A stretch of DNA of 64,000 nucleotides from Bacteroides salyersiae WAL 10018 = DSM 18765 = JCM 12988 (lineage in GTDB: Bacteria > Bacteroidota > Bacteroidia > Bacteroidales > Bacteroidaceae): contig NZ_KB905467.1 of assembly GCF_000381365.1 (NCBI RefSeq), positions 1,115,278-1,179,277 on the forward strand. The letters run 5' to 3'. A program made the position numbers and the translations under genes. The notes under the pieces were generated by a model that made no database searches, was not told where the DNA came from, and saw only the letters and a program-made list of their open reading frames with translations. This document shows, piece after piece, positions 23,270-32,284 of the stretch (its first letter is position 1; each line of letters begins with the position of its first letter).

Positions 23270-24583
23270 TCATTTCCCAATACAACGGTATATGAATCCT
23301 TGCTCTTCCATTTCTTTTTTATCATAAATGTTACGACCATCCAAAACAATAGGTTGCGTCATTGTTTTTTTAATAACTGGCCATGATGGTAAACGAAATT
23401 CTTTCCATTCGGTGACTAACATCAAAACATCGGTATCAAGTACGGCATCATACATGTCGTGTGCATAATATACACTGTCTCCGATTCTTCTTTTACATTC
23501 TTCCATAGCTGCCGGATCATATACCCGAATTTTACAACCGGCCTGTCTTAACTTGTCTATGAGGACCAATGCGGGTGCTTCACGCATATCATCAGTTTCG
23601 GGTTTGAAAGCGAGTCCCCAAATTGCTATCGTTTTATCCTTTAACTTATTATTGAATAATTTCAAAAGCTTTTCAAATAAAGCACTTTTTTGTATTTCAT
23701 TGACCTCTTCTACAGCACGTAATACGCGCATGTCATATCCGTTTTGTTCTGCTGTCTTTATCAAAGCCTTGACATCTTTTGGAAAACAAGAGCCTCCATA
23801 TCCTATTCCCGGATAAAGGAACTTACGTCCGATTCGAGTATCTGAACCAATACCACTGCGTACCATATTTACATCTGCCCCGACAAGTTCACATAGATTG
23901 GCTATGTCATTCATAAAGCTGATACGGGTAGCTAACATTGAATTAGCTGCATATTTAGTCATTTCTGCCGAAGGGATATCCATAAAAATGACACGGAAAT
24001 TATTTAGCAAGAATGGTTTGTATAGTTTAGACATAATTTTTTTAGCACGTTCAGACTCCACTCCTACTACTACACGATCCGGACTCATAAAATCACTAAT
24101 GGCATTTCCCTCTTTTAAGAATTCCGGATTGGAAGCAACATCAAATTCTATTGTTACTCCTCTTTGGTCTAATTCTTTCTGGATAACATTACGTACTTTT
24201 TGTGCTGTTCCAACGGGTACGGTACTTTTGGTGACCACTAATTTGTATTTGTTCATGTTTTGTCCGATAGTACGTGCTACGGCAAGTACATAACTAAGAT
24301 CGGCACTTCCATCTTCATCAGGAGGAGTACCAACTGCGCTAAAGATAACTTCCACATCATTAAGACAACTTTCTAAAGAAGTTGTAAATTTCAGGCGTCC
24401 TGATTTTGTATTGCGGAGTACCATCTCTTCCAATCCAGGCTCATAAATAGGAATCACTCCCTCTTCAAGAGCTTTTATTTTTTTTATATTGGTATCAACA
24501 CATGTTACATCCACACCTATTTCTGCAAAACAAGTCCCTGTAACTAGTCCGACATATCCAGTTCCTACAATTGCTATTTTCAT
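23270..24583 (-). CDS. ugd: UDP-glucose 6-dehydrogenase
   Basis: Oxidises UDP-glucose to UDP-glucuronate with two NAD+, supplying an acidic sugar for the polysaccharide made here. The 437-residue protein starts with the Rossmann motif IVGTGYVGLVTG (4-15), has EIGVDVTCVDTN, the central substrate helix with EMTKYAANSMLATRISFMNDIANLCE near 205, and the catalytic cysteine in GYGGSCFPKDVKAL near 262, then the C-terminal domain. It is the last gene of the minus-strand block. UDP-N-acetyl-mannosamine or GDP-mannose dehydrogenases are relatives but fit less well. Confidence 0.93.
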   Translation of the reverse strand: MKIAIVGTGYVGLVTGTCFAEIGVDVTCVDTNIKKIKALEEGVIPIYEPGLEEMVLRNTKSGRLKFTTSLESCLNDVEVIFSAVGTPPDEDGSADLSYVLAVARTIGQNMNKYKLVVTKSTVPVGTAQKVRNVIQKELDQRGVTIEFDVASNPEFLKEGNAISDFMSPDRVVVGVESERAKKIMSKLYKPFLLNNFRVIFMDIPSAEMTKYAANSMLATRISFMNDIANLCELVGADVNMVRSGIGSDTRIGRKFLYPGIGYGGSCFPKDVKALIKTAEQNGYDMRVLRAVEEVNEIQKSALFEKLLKLFNNKLKDKTIAIWGLAFKPETDDMREAPALVLIDKLRQAGCKIRVYDPAAMEECKRRIGDSVYYAHDMYDAVLDTDVLMLVTEWKEFRLPSWPVIKKTMTQPIVLDGRNIYDKKEMEEQGFIYRCIGK

Positions 24584-24604
24584 TTTTTTATGTTTTTGGA
24601 GGAG

Positions 24605-25153
24605 TTATACAAAATATTCAGCTTCTTGAAAAATCTTAGCCTGCCTGTCTTTTTCAGACATAATAATTTGAAAATCGGCTATTGGCCAATCAATGCCTAA
24701 TGCATTATCGCAATATAAAATGGATCTTTCTGCTTGTGGGTTATATATATTATCAACTTTATATGTGAAGATTACTTCTTCGCTTAATACCAAAAATCCA
24801 TGGGCAAAACCACGTGGAATGAAAAATTGGCGTTTGTTGTCTTCAGTTAACAATACGCTTACGTATTTTCCAAATGTAGATGATGATTGACGTAAATCTA
24901 CTGCAACATCTAATACTTCACCTTTAATGACGCGTACCAATTTTGCTTGGCTATATTCACCTGTCTGATAATGTAATCCTCGTAATACACCGAATGACGA
25001 TTTGGATTCATTATCTTGTATAAAGTCTACTTTTCCGATATGTTTTTCGAATTCTTCTTTTTTAAAAGACTCCATAAAGTATCCTCTACTATCAGAAAAT
25101 ACTTTCGGCTCTATCAGCCATACACCATCAATTTCTGTTTGTATATAATTCAT
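24605..25153 (-). CDS. rfbC: dTDP-4-dehydrorhamnose 3,5-epimerase
   Basis: Cupin epimerase acting on dTDP-4-keto-6-deoxyglucose in dTDP-rhamnose synthesis. The 182-residue protein has DSRGYFMESFKKEEF near 20, the catalytic His in GVLRGLHYQTG near 57, and FIPRGFAHGFLVLSE near 113 with a conserved Tyr soon after. RfbA, RfbB and RfbD are not in the window, so the other rhamnose genes must lie elsewhere. It is 21 bp from ugd and directly after the wzi-like gene, in one operon. Confidence 0.93.
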   Translation of the reverse strand: MNYIQTEIDGVWLIEPKVFSDSRGYFMESFKKEEFEKHIGKVDFIQDNESKSSFGVLRGLHYQTGEYSQAKLVRVIKGEVLDVAVDLRQSSSTFGKYVSVLLTEDNKRQFFIPRGFAHGFLVLSEEVIFTYKVDNIYNPQAERSILYCDNALGIDWPIADFQIIMSEKDRQAKIFQEAEYFV

Positions 25154-25155
25154 TT

Positions 25156-26553
25156 TCAGAATTTTTTATGAACTTTGACTTGCAAGCCTAAATTATCGCC
25201 ATAAATGTCTCCAATATCAAATGCTGCTGAAGCGGTAAAGCTCCAACCTTTCCATTTATTTGGGATATATTTAAACTCTGCAAAAGTAGAAAAATTTTCT
25301 AAGATTTCAGGGATTGGCTTAAAGGGAGTTCCCCATGTACGATTAAATGATAGTTTAGCACGATAAGTCCATTCATTACTAATGTCGCCACTCCAACCTA
25401 AATGGATAGCTTTAACACGGTTATATTGAAAAGCAAGGTTTCCATTGTTATTATAAATAGGTGAAGCAACTAATGGATTACCCATGCTCATACCCCAATG
25501 TGACCATCCGGGATAGATAACGTGGTTATAATAATTATCTGCACCTCCGGTTTTTTTTGCTGCTGAGAAATCTTTTCCATGTAATGGTCCACTTTGGTTG
25601 GTAGATTGGTAATATTCTAGAATAATATTATTAATAATTTGTTTTTTATCAATTTTATATTCAATCCCCCAAAGTCCATCCATACCATTTAATTTTCCCA
25701 TACCTGATAAGTCGTCATAATAGTTTTCCAAATAAATGGAACATAAAATATTTTTATTCTGATATGTCAGCTTTAGATGTTCACTACCTAAATAATTTCC
25801 ATCAAAATATTCTCCTTCTCCACTATTTCTAGGAATAAAAGCGTTTAAATAATCCTTCCAACTATTTCCTAAATTACCACTCCGTGGTCCTCTAGTTGCG
25901 TATCCACCGAACTGATCGTCCATACGTATCCCCGCGTCAAATAACCAATGTCTCTCGGGATTTCCAAAACGAAAATAAATACTTTTATGGTGAAATTTTG
26001 TTTTTTTTACATATGAATATACTTCTCCAACATTTCTTTCTTGATATTTACCATCAGTAAACCAACCATATGAGACTTTTACTTTAAGTTGAATGCCTGG
26101 AGTTAAATGGATATAATCTAAAATACCTACACAAATTTGCGGTATAGGGCGCGCATTACTCGACCAAACAAGTCCACCACTACTCAATAATGGATTCAAA
26201 TACTCCGTAATTAGTTCTCGATTCCCTCCCCATATTCCTATCCATTTATAACGGATATCAGCATATGCTTGTTGTATAATAAAAGTGGAACTTCCTCCTG
26301 TTGCTATGGCTAAATTTAGTTCGCTTTCAATTTTCCATGAATGAACCTTTTTTTTATAAGATATTCCTCCTTTAATGTATGTGTTGTTATTAAGGGAAGA
26401 TAATCCATGTTGATTACTTACTTGCCATAATGGAGTATTCTCTCCTACATGTACAGTGGTACCGTATTCAATAAATGTATTAGGTTTCTGGGTATTACCA
26501 ATCATTGGTATTAATAATAGTAGGAATAGTGATATGATTTTACTTATTTTCAA
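25156..26553 (-). CDS. Wzi-family capsule assembly outer-membrane protein
   Basis: Outer-membrane beta-barrel of the Wzi capsule assembly family, which helps anchor capsular polysaccharide at the surface. From TTG 26553 the protein is 465 residues with a clean signal peptide (KISKIISLFLLLLIPMIGNTQ). The ATG at 26646 would add 31 residues in front of the signal sequence and overlap the sugar-transferase gene, so the TTG is preferred; this is inference. The body alternates Trp/Tyr-rich beta strands, for example RYKWIGIWGGNRELITEYLNPLLSSGG and PGWSHWGMSMGNPL, and ends in LGLQVKVHKKF with a terminal aromatic residue. Confidence 0.85.
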   Translation of the reverse strand: MKISKIISLFLLLLIPMIGNTQKPNTFIEYGTTVHVGENTPLWQVSNQHGLSSLNNNTYIKGGISYKKKVHSWKIESELNLAIATGGSSTFIIQQAYADIRYKWIGIWGGNRELITEYLNPLLSSGGLVWSSNARPIPQICVGILDYIHLTPGIQLKVKVSYGWFTDGKYQERNVGEVYSYVKKTKFHHKSIYFRFGNPERHWLFDAGIRMDDQFGGYATRGPRSGNLGNSWKDYLNAFIPRNSGEGEYFDGNYLGSEHLKLTYQNKNILCSIYLENYYDDLSGMGKLNGMDGLWGIEYKIDKKQIINNIILEYYQSTNQSGPLHGKDFSAAKKTGGADNYYNHVIYPGWSHWGMSMGNPLVASPIYNNNGNLAFQYNRVKAIHLGWSGDISNEWTYRAKLSFNRTWGTPFKPIPEILENFSTFAEFKYIPNKWKGWSFTASAAFDIGDIYGDNLGLQVKVHKKF

Positions 26554-26564
26554 TGTGTTGAATA

Positions 26565-27203
26565 TTATTGTTTTTTTATCATAACTCCTATAGTGCGAAG
26601 CATAATTTTTATATCTAATGCTATAGACCAATGCTGAATATACCATAAATCATAGCTTACGCGCATTTTTACTCTCTCTATGTTTCGTTCGCCACGTAAT
26701 CCGTTGACTTGTGCCCAGCCTGTAATACCTGGTTTTATAGCATATCTTAAAGAATATTCTTTGATTTTATTCATATATTCTTCATCGTGTATTAGCATGT
26801 GCGGCCTTGGCCCTATAATTGACATATCTCCTTTTAATACATTCCAAAATTGAGGAAGTTCATCTAAACTAGTTGCACGCAAAAAATTACCTAATGAATA
26901 TTTATTCAATTGCGGATCAACAAATTTGTCAGAACAATTTTTTGCATCCATTGTTCTAAATTTGTAACATATAAAAACATTTCCACCCTTTCCTGTTCTT
27001 TTTTGTTTGAAAAATATCGGACCAGGCATAATTATTTTTATGGCACAGGCAATTATTAAATAAATCCATGGAAAAATTAATACCAGGACTATCAAAGCAG
27101 TTGTAATATCAAATGTACGTTTTATCATTCTACAACTATTCCGTGTAAGCGGAGCATTATCTAATAAGGTCTTTGTATTCATTTGTAGATATAACGTATT
27201 CAT
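26565..27203 (-). CDS. Initiating sugar transferase (WcaJ/RfbP C-terminal type)
   Basis: Transfers a sugar-1-phosphate to undecaprenyl phosphate, the first step of polysaccharide repeat synthesis. From ATG 27203 it is 212 residues with one membrane segment (about 32-55), then the PF02397-type catalytic core: PGPIFFKQKRTGKGG, YKFRTMDAK, DELPQFWNVLKGDMSIIGPRP and PGITGWAQVNG. It lacks the multi-span N-terminal half of WcaJ, as is common in monotopic members. A further upstream start (27272) would overlap the preceding glycosyltransferase by 52 bp. Confidence 0.92.
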   Translation of the reverse strand: MNTLYLQMNTKTLLDNAPLTRNSCRMIKRTFDITTALIVLVLIFPWIYLIIACAIKIIMPGPIFFKQKRTGKGGNVFICYKFRTMDAKNCSDKFVDPQLNKYSLGNFLRATSLDELPQFWNVLKGDMSIIGPRPHMLIHDEEYMNKIKEYSLRYAIKPGITGWAQVNGLRGERNIERVKMRVSYDLWYIQHWSIALDIKIMLRTIGVMIKKQ

Positions 27204-27220
27204 TTTCGTTATATTGTTTT

Positions 27221-28300
27221 CTACATTAAAGATTTGTAAATTTGAGCTGTTTGTTGGCATATTTTTTCCCAATTATATTTTGAAAGATCGTATTGCACAA
27301 GATTGGAATTTTGTGATTTCAGTTTCTCCTTTAAAGATAGGTATAATTTGTTTATATCTCCCATTGGATAATAATAGTTTTCTGGTAAGTTTAGTAATTG
27401 AGTTGCGGGTATATTACTTAATAAAATGTTACACCCTAATTGCATCGCTTCTAATACTACTAAAGGAAAACCTTCATTGTGAGAAGATAAAACAAATAAT
27501 GCAGTATGAGTATACAATTCTTGGAGATATTCTTCAGTCAAAAAACCTGTATATATAATTTGATTAGCATGATTTTTATTTTTTAGCGAATTAAAATAAT
27601 TAATTTCATGTTCTACACCTCCTGCGATGACCAATTTGTAGTTAGGATCGTTCAGTAATATAAATGCTTCTATCAAATCGTCAAATCCTTTTTCTGGGGT
27701 AATTCGCCCTACAGCTAATATATACTTTTTAGGGGTAATTCCTAATGATTTTATATAATTTATGCTATCTGTTTTTTTTAGATTATTACTAATCCCATTA
27801 GGAATGTATGTAGATTTCTTTTTTACTTCTACAGAGACTTTTTCCATCTGAAAACGATTAACAAAAATAATTCGATTTGAATACTTTAAAGCAAAAAATT
27901 CTGAAAGTTCAAGTATCTTTTTTGATAGATATCCCCATTTCTTATGTTCATAATTTGCACTATGATATGTTAGTACAATTTTTAGACCGAATAATCGTAA
28001 TAATGGAATAAAAAAGCCAGGTCCTATATTGTGGATATGAACAATGTTAGGTCTTTTCCATATACATATAAGTGCACATACCAATGAATGAAATATAGCT
28101 TCAAATCCTTTGATTCTGGTTGAGGGCAAATCTATGAATTGTATTTGATTATAATAAGGTGTACGTATTATATATGGTTTTCTTCTGAATACAGTTATTG
28201 AAAAATCAGAAGAAAAACCACTATATAGAGCTTCACAATGTTTTTCTACTCCACCTTGAATATCAGGGAATCCTCTTGTCCCAAAAACAAAAATTTTCAT
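27221..28300 (-). CDS. GT4-type glycosyltransferase
   Basis: A 359-residue GT-B fold transferase adding a sugar to the growing repeat unit. The N terminus has MKIFVFGTRGFPDIQGGVEKHCEALY, typical of a GT4 subgroup, and the C-terminal domain has VGRITPEKGFDDLIEAF near 200 with the donor-binding SSHNEGFPLVVLEAMQLG near 275 (E-x7-E). Sugar and linkage are unknown. Its start overlaps the radical SAM gene's stop by 4 bp, showing tight coupling. Confidence 0.92.
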   Translation of the reverse strand: MKIFVFGTRGFPDIQGGVEKHCEALYSGFSSDFSITVFRRKPYIIRTPYYNQIQFIDLPSTRIKGFEAIFHSLVCALICIWKRPNIVHIHNIGPGFFIPLLRLFGLKIVLTYHSANYEHKKWGYLSKKILELSEFFALKYSNRIIFVNRFQMEKVSVEVKKKSTYIPNGISNNLKKTDSINYIKSLGITPKKYILAVGRITPEKGFDDLIEAFILLNDPNYKLVIAGGVEHEINYFNSLKNKNHANQIIYTGFLTEEYLQELYTHTALFVLSSHNEGFPLVVLEAMQLGCNILLSNIPATQLLNLPENYYYPMGDINKLYLSLKEKLKSQNSNLVQYDLSKYNWEKICQQTAQIYKSLM

Positions 28301-29304
28301 TCGAAGTTGATTGCTTTTCCCATTTTAATACGTATTTTATTTTTTATTATCCACCAAATGGGCTTCCAAGGTTTACGCAACATGTCATGTCGTTCAGTAA
28401 CTATAAAAGCACAATTACGTTGGCAGTTTGCTACCATTTTTTCTGCTTCTTTAGCTTTTTCTGATTGAAGTATATTTTCTATTGAGTCTGTTTTTATATT
28501 ACCAATTATCCATTCTTCTCCAGAACCATTACATGGAGAGACATTACCAAAAGGATCTATAAAATAAAAATCCTTTAATGCACCACATTGTGGACGATAT
28601 CCAGGTGCATCTCCTCTTAAACGTTGGTGGATACTTTTATTGAAATAAGCTCGGCCGTAATCTTTTAGTTTCTTTTTGATTCCACGCCTTTTGGATTGCA
28701 ACAAGGCCTGCACAAACAGTTCATGTTGATGCAAAGCTTCTTTACTAGCTATTAAATTGTCTTCTTTATGAAAATACCAAGAATTATGTACAACTGAATT
28801 ACCTAATTCTACATCTAATGCAACACAGAGTTCATATAAATAGAGTAAATCCTGATAATTATCAGGAGAAATAACAACTGAAAAACCTATATTTTTACAT
28901 TTTGTTTTTTTAAGTTCAAGCATGGTTCTTAAAGCATGATCAAAACCATTTCGTGTACCGCGCTTTTGATCGTTCAATGCAGGTAAACCTTCTAAACTAA
29001 CTCGTATGAGAATATTGGGATATTTTCGGGCTATGGAAACAATTCTCTCAGTATTAAAACCATTAGTACTCAATTCCAATAGAGAAGCTTTAGGATACAA
29101 TATTTCAAAAATGCGGTCAATGTCTTTTCGTATTGTTGCTTCTCCTCCTGTTATATTAATCCGTAATCCTTTGGGAAGTTTGCTATAATAGTGAGCATCT
29201 ATTTCTTCTTCGGCTTTTGTTTGATGTTGCCATATGTTACACATGTTGCATTTGGCATTACATCGATATGTTGTGATTAAGCTTGCTTGGACTTTTGTTT
29301 TCAT
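28297..29304 (-). CDS. Radical SAM/SPASM protein in the polysaccharide locus
   Basis: A 335-residue radical SAM enzyme. The CxxxCxxC cluster is in TYRCNAKCNMCNIW (cysteines at about 15, 19, 22); INITGGEAT near 51 is the SAM-binding GGE motif; the C-terminal part has SPASM-like cysteines (PQCGALKDFYFIDPFGNVSPC near 240-260, then CQRNC near 295). SPASM proteins modify peptides or enzymes, and some act on sugars or aminoglycosides. Its start codes the first gene of a minus-strand block and overlaps the glycosyltransferase by 4 bp, so it probably modifies a sugar, lipid carrier or export component. Substrate unknown. Confidence 0.88.
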   Translation of the reverse strand: MKTKVQASLITTYRCNAKCNMCNIWQHQTKAEEEIDAHYYSKLPKGLRINITGGEATIRKDIDRIFEILYPKASLLELSTNGFNTERIVSIARKYPNILIRVSLEGLPALNDQKRGTRNGFDHALRTMLELKKTKCKNIGFSVVISPDNYQDLLYLYELCVALDVELGNSVVHNSWYFHKEDNLIASKEALHQHELFVQALLQSKRRGIKKKLKDYGRAYFNKSIHQRLRGDAPGYRPQCGALKDFYFIDPFGNVSPCNGSGEEWIIGNIKTDSIENILQSEKAKEAEKMVANCQRNCAFIVTERHDMLRKPWKPIWWIIKNKIRIKMGKAINFE

Positions 29305-29726
29305 TAATTTTTTATTTGTAACGTTGCTATATCTAAGTTTTGGTATATATTTAATTGCAAAAATAGCTTTATTTTTGTAATCCTTATTTTTTAAACGTGG
29401 AAAACCTGAAAAAATTATTTCTATGCCTAAAAAAATATTTTTGATTTTTAGAATTCTATGAGACTTTTCTGAATATCCTTGGTAAGTGGATATAGCTCAC
29501 TGAATGCTTATCTTCATAAGAAACCTTTATCGATTATCAATGAGAAGACAGGGAAAGACGGAATTTACTGAATGTTTGCAAATAAATGGACTTTAAATAA
29601 ATAGTTTAATATATCCTTATCGGGTTTTGATTAGGATGGAGAATGTTCTCTTTAAGGATGATTATAATATCTCAACGTATTTTCGATAATTTACAAATTG
29701 TATAAATAATTTATTATGGAATAGAA
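29305..29726. other. 422-bp gap between two minus-strand polysaccharide genes
   Basis: AT-rich with no full ORF. A minus-strand -7 box TATTTTTG (29358-29365) lies 54 nt before the radical SAM start and could drive the downstream block separately. Around 29460-29570 the sequence has a less AT-rich texture with short open frames on the plus strand (for example AYLHKKPLSIINEKTGKDG), broken by stops. This may be a decayed gene, but no homologue was recognised. Confidence 0.45.
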
Positions 29727-30929
29727 TCACTCTAAATCTTTTGAAATAAGAGCTTGCTTGTATATATTTATTATTTTATTGTAATAATTTTCCATTGAAA
29801 AGTTAGATTTAACATTGTTGGAGATTGCAGTATAGTCAAATTGAATTGTGAACATTTTATGTATTTGATCTCGCATTTCCTTTATATTTCCTGATTCAAA
29901 TAGCTCTCCACTATACCCTGGGTAAATGGTTTCCGGAAGCCCTCCGATATTAGCTGCTAATACAGGAGTACCTAATGCTTGTGCTTCTAAACTAACAAGA
30001 CCGAATACTTCATACCATGTTGATGGTACGATAAGAAATCTGGCTTTTCCAATAATATTCTTTAGTACTTCCCATTGCTTGAAACCAGTAAATGATATAT
30101 TGTTACATCCGTCTGCTTTTTGTAAAAGTTCTTGTTTTAGTGGCCCATCACCTACTACTATTAATTGATATGGTAAGGTTTTGGCTACTTCTAATAATTC
30201 CATTATACCTTTTTCCTCAGATAAGCGCCCAACAAAGCAATAGTAATTTTCTTTTTTTAATAGACTATCATTTATATTTCTAGGAATACAATTGGGTACC
30301 ATTTTAATCTTTCGTTTATCAAATCCTCCTTCTATCATTTTTCTTTTCATAAAATCAGAAGGTGCAATAAAGGTAGTGGTATATTTTTGTAATTTACTTC
30401 TATTCCAACATAGAGATTCTAAATATGCGCAACCACTTTGTAACAAACTATTCTTCATACATCTTTTGGTTAGAACATGAATTGTGTTTTTTATACATAA
30501 TTCACATATCCCTTCACGCTTCATACTATAAGTGGGACAAATTAATTTATAGTCATGTTGAGTCCAAATAACTTTAATACCTCGTTTGTATGCTATCTCT
30601 GCTATATAAGGAGAGAGATAAGAATGAATATTGTTAAGATGTATTATATCTGGTTGAAAGTCATCTATTAGTCGTGTAAATTGTACTTTTACATCAGATG
30701 AATAAAATATACGTTTTACGCTCTTTAATTTGTTTATAATATTAGGAGTAGAAAAATTAACCTCTGAAGCAAAATAATCAACCCACTCTGATGGAAAATT
30801 ATCTGCATAATTCATTGCGAAAAAAGCTACTGCATGTCCATGGCTTTTCAATAATTGTTCTAATGCTAGTGTGGCGATACAATCTCCACCTCGGTTATAA
30901 TAAAATTTATTTGCTAATAAAATTTTCAT
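29727..30929 (-). CDS. GT4-type glycosyltransferase
   Basis: A 400-residue GT-B transferase. The N terminus MKILLANKFYYNRGGDCIATLALEQLL and the Cys-bearing middle (ICPTYSMKREGICELCIKNTIH near 130-150) match a GT4 subgroup common in capsule loci; the C-terminal domain has FVGRLSEEKGIMELLEVA near 227 and STWYEVFGLVSLEAQALGTPV near 308. It stands alone, divergent from the plus-strand pair at 31126. Donor and linkage unknown. Confidence 0.9.
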   Translation of the reverse strand: MKILLANKFYYNRGGDCIATLALEQLLKSHGHAVAFFAMNYADNFPSEWVDYFASEVNFSTPNIINKLKSVKRIFYSSDVKVQFTRLIDDFQPDIIHLNNIHSYLSPYIAEIAYKRGIKVIWTQHDYKLICPTYSMKREGICELCIKNTIHVLTKRCMKNSLLQSGCAYLESLCWNRSKLQKYTTTFIAPSDFMKRKMIEGGFDKRKIKMVPNCIPRNINDSLLKKENYYCFVGRLSEEKGIMELLEVAKTLPYQLIVVGDGPLKQELLQKADGCNNISFTGFKQWEVLKNIIGKARFLIVPSTWYEVFGLVSLEAQALGTPVLAANIGGLPETIYPGYSGELFESGNIKEMRDQIHKMFTIQFDYTAISNNVKSNFSMENYYNKIINIYKQALISKDLE

Positions 30930-31095
30930 TTTAACTAATAATATTGGGTCTTTTGTATTAATAAACGTAGAATGAGTGAGGATATTACTAAACTTGTGAC
31001 ATTTTTTTCTTCTACCGTAACATGAGTAAACTATAGTCTCAGATAATTATTCGATTTTTATAGTATATTTGTTATCTAAGTAATTACGATTTTTA

Positions 31096-31103
31096 TACCT
31101 TTG
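31096..31103 (+). promoter_or_regulatory. -7 box of the plus-strand glycosyltransferase/flippase pair
   Basis: TACCTTTG, 23 nt before the start at 31126. A TTTG at 31068-31071 is 24 nt upstream, longer than usual. Confidence 0.45.
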
Positions 31104-31125
31104 TGCTGACTTTAATTAATATAAT

Positions 31126-32277
31126 ATGCATTTAGTTATTATTAGAACATCACTATCATATGTAGATAGTCAAACATATAACATACAAGAAATAGGCTTA
31201 GCTAAGGAATTAATCAAGCAAGGAGTAGCAGTAAGCCTTATTTTGCCAGGAGAAACGGAGTTGGAAAATCATGATAATGATTACTCTATATATTATCTTA
31301 CTTGTAAAATGTTGCAACAGAGTATAGGGTTTTACGAAAAATTGTGGAAAACACTGGATCGTATTCAACCTGATATTATCCAAATTCATGAAATAGGTAT
31401 GTTTATGTCTTTATATACGTTAATGTGGAGTCGGAAAAATTCTATTCCGTGTGTGTTGATTCAAGGAACGTATGAACCTACTAGAAAACCGTTGCAACGT
31501 ATATTAGAATGTTTGTTTAATATGACATTTGGAAAGTATATTCTTACGCATGTTAATGCTATAGGATGTAAGACACCTAGAGCAATGGAATATCTTCGTA
31601 AGTATAGCCGGTTTCAGAAAATGGAAGTTACGGCTATTGGGCTTGATATGTCTAATTTTGATCAATGTTATACAGTGACTGTAGATTGGAGAGAAGAATT
31701 ACAAATATCTTCTTCTACAAAGATCTTACTGTATATTGGGGTTGTAGAAAATAGACGGCATGTAGAATTATTATTAGAAATTATAGAGAATCTGCCAGAC
31801 ATATATACATTGATTATTGTGGGTGAAGGAAGTCAGAAAGAAGTTTTAAAAAAGAGGACAGAACAGAGTGTGTATAAGTCAAGAGTAAAGTGGTTAAGTC
31901 GAATGACGCAAAAAGAGTTGGTCGGTATATATAAAATAGCAGATTTATTCCTATTGGCCTCTGATTACGAGATTTACGGTATGGTGATACTTGAGTCTAT
32001 GTATTGGAAAGTGCCAGTATTGTCCACGGCTACTGGAGGAGGAGTGGCAATTATCCGGAATAATGAAAACGGGTGGATTATAGATTCTTTTTCTCTGCAA
32101 GATTGGGTAAATAAAATAGAGAAGATTTTTAGTGATTCTTTTAGTTATAATTCAATTGTAGAAACAGCCTACAGAGATGTTGTTGAAAAATATACTTGGG
32201 AACGCATATCGTCTAATTTTATGAGATTATATAATACTGCTATTCAGAATCAGAACCATGCTGGAAAAATGAAATAG
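31126..32277 (+). CDS. GT4-type glycosyltransferase
   Basis: A 383-residue GT-B transferase starting MHLVIIRTSLSYVDSQTYNIQEIGLAKEL. The C-terminal domain has LLYIGVVENRRHVELLLEII near 203, IIVGEGSQKE, and the donor site ASDYEIYGMVILESMYWKVPVLSTATGGG near 285. Very AT-rich codon choice suggests acquisition with the locus. It is seven bases before the flippase gene and in the same operon. Confidence 0.9.
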   Translation: MHLVIIRTSLSYVDSQTYNIQEIGLAKELIKQGVAVSLILPGETELENHDNDYSIYYLTCKMLQQSIGFYEKLWKTLDRIQPDIIQIHEIGMFMSLYTLMWSRKNSIPCVLIQGTYEPTRKPLQRILECLFNMTFGKYILTHVNAIGCKTPRAMEYLRKYSRFQKMEVTAIGLDMSNFDQCYTVTVDWREELQISSSTKILLYIGVVENRRHVELLLEIIENLPDIYTLIIVGEGSQKEVLKKRTEQSVYKSRVKWLSRMTQKELVGIYKIADLFLLASDYEIYGMVILESMYWKVPVLSTATGGGVAIIRNNENGWIIDSFSLQDWVNKIEKIFSDSFSYNSIVETAYRDVVEKYTWERISSNFMRLYNTAIQNQNHAGKMK

Positions 32278-32284
32278 TATTAAG

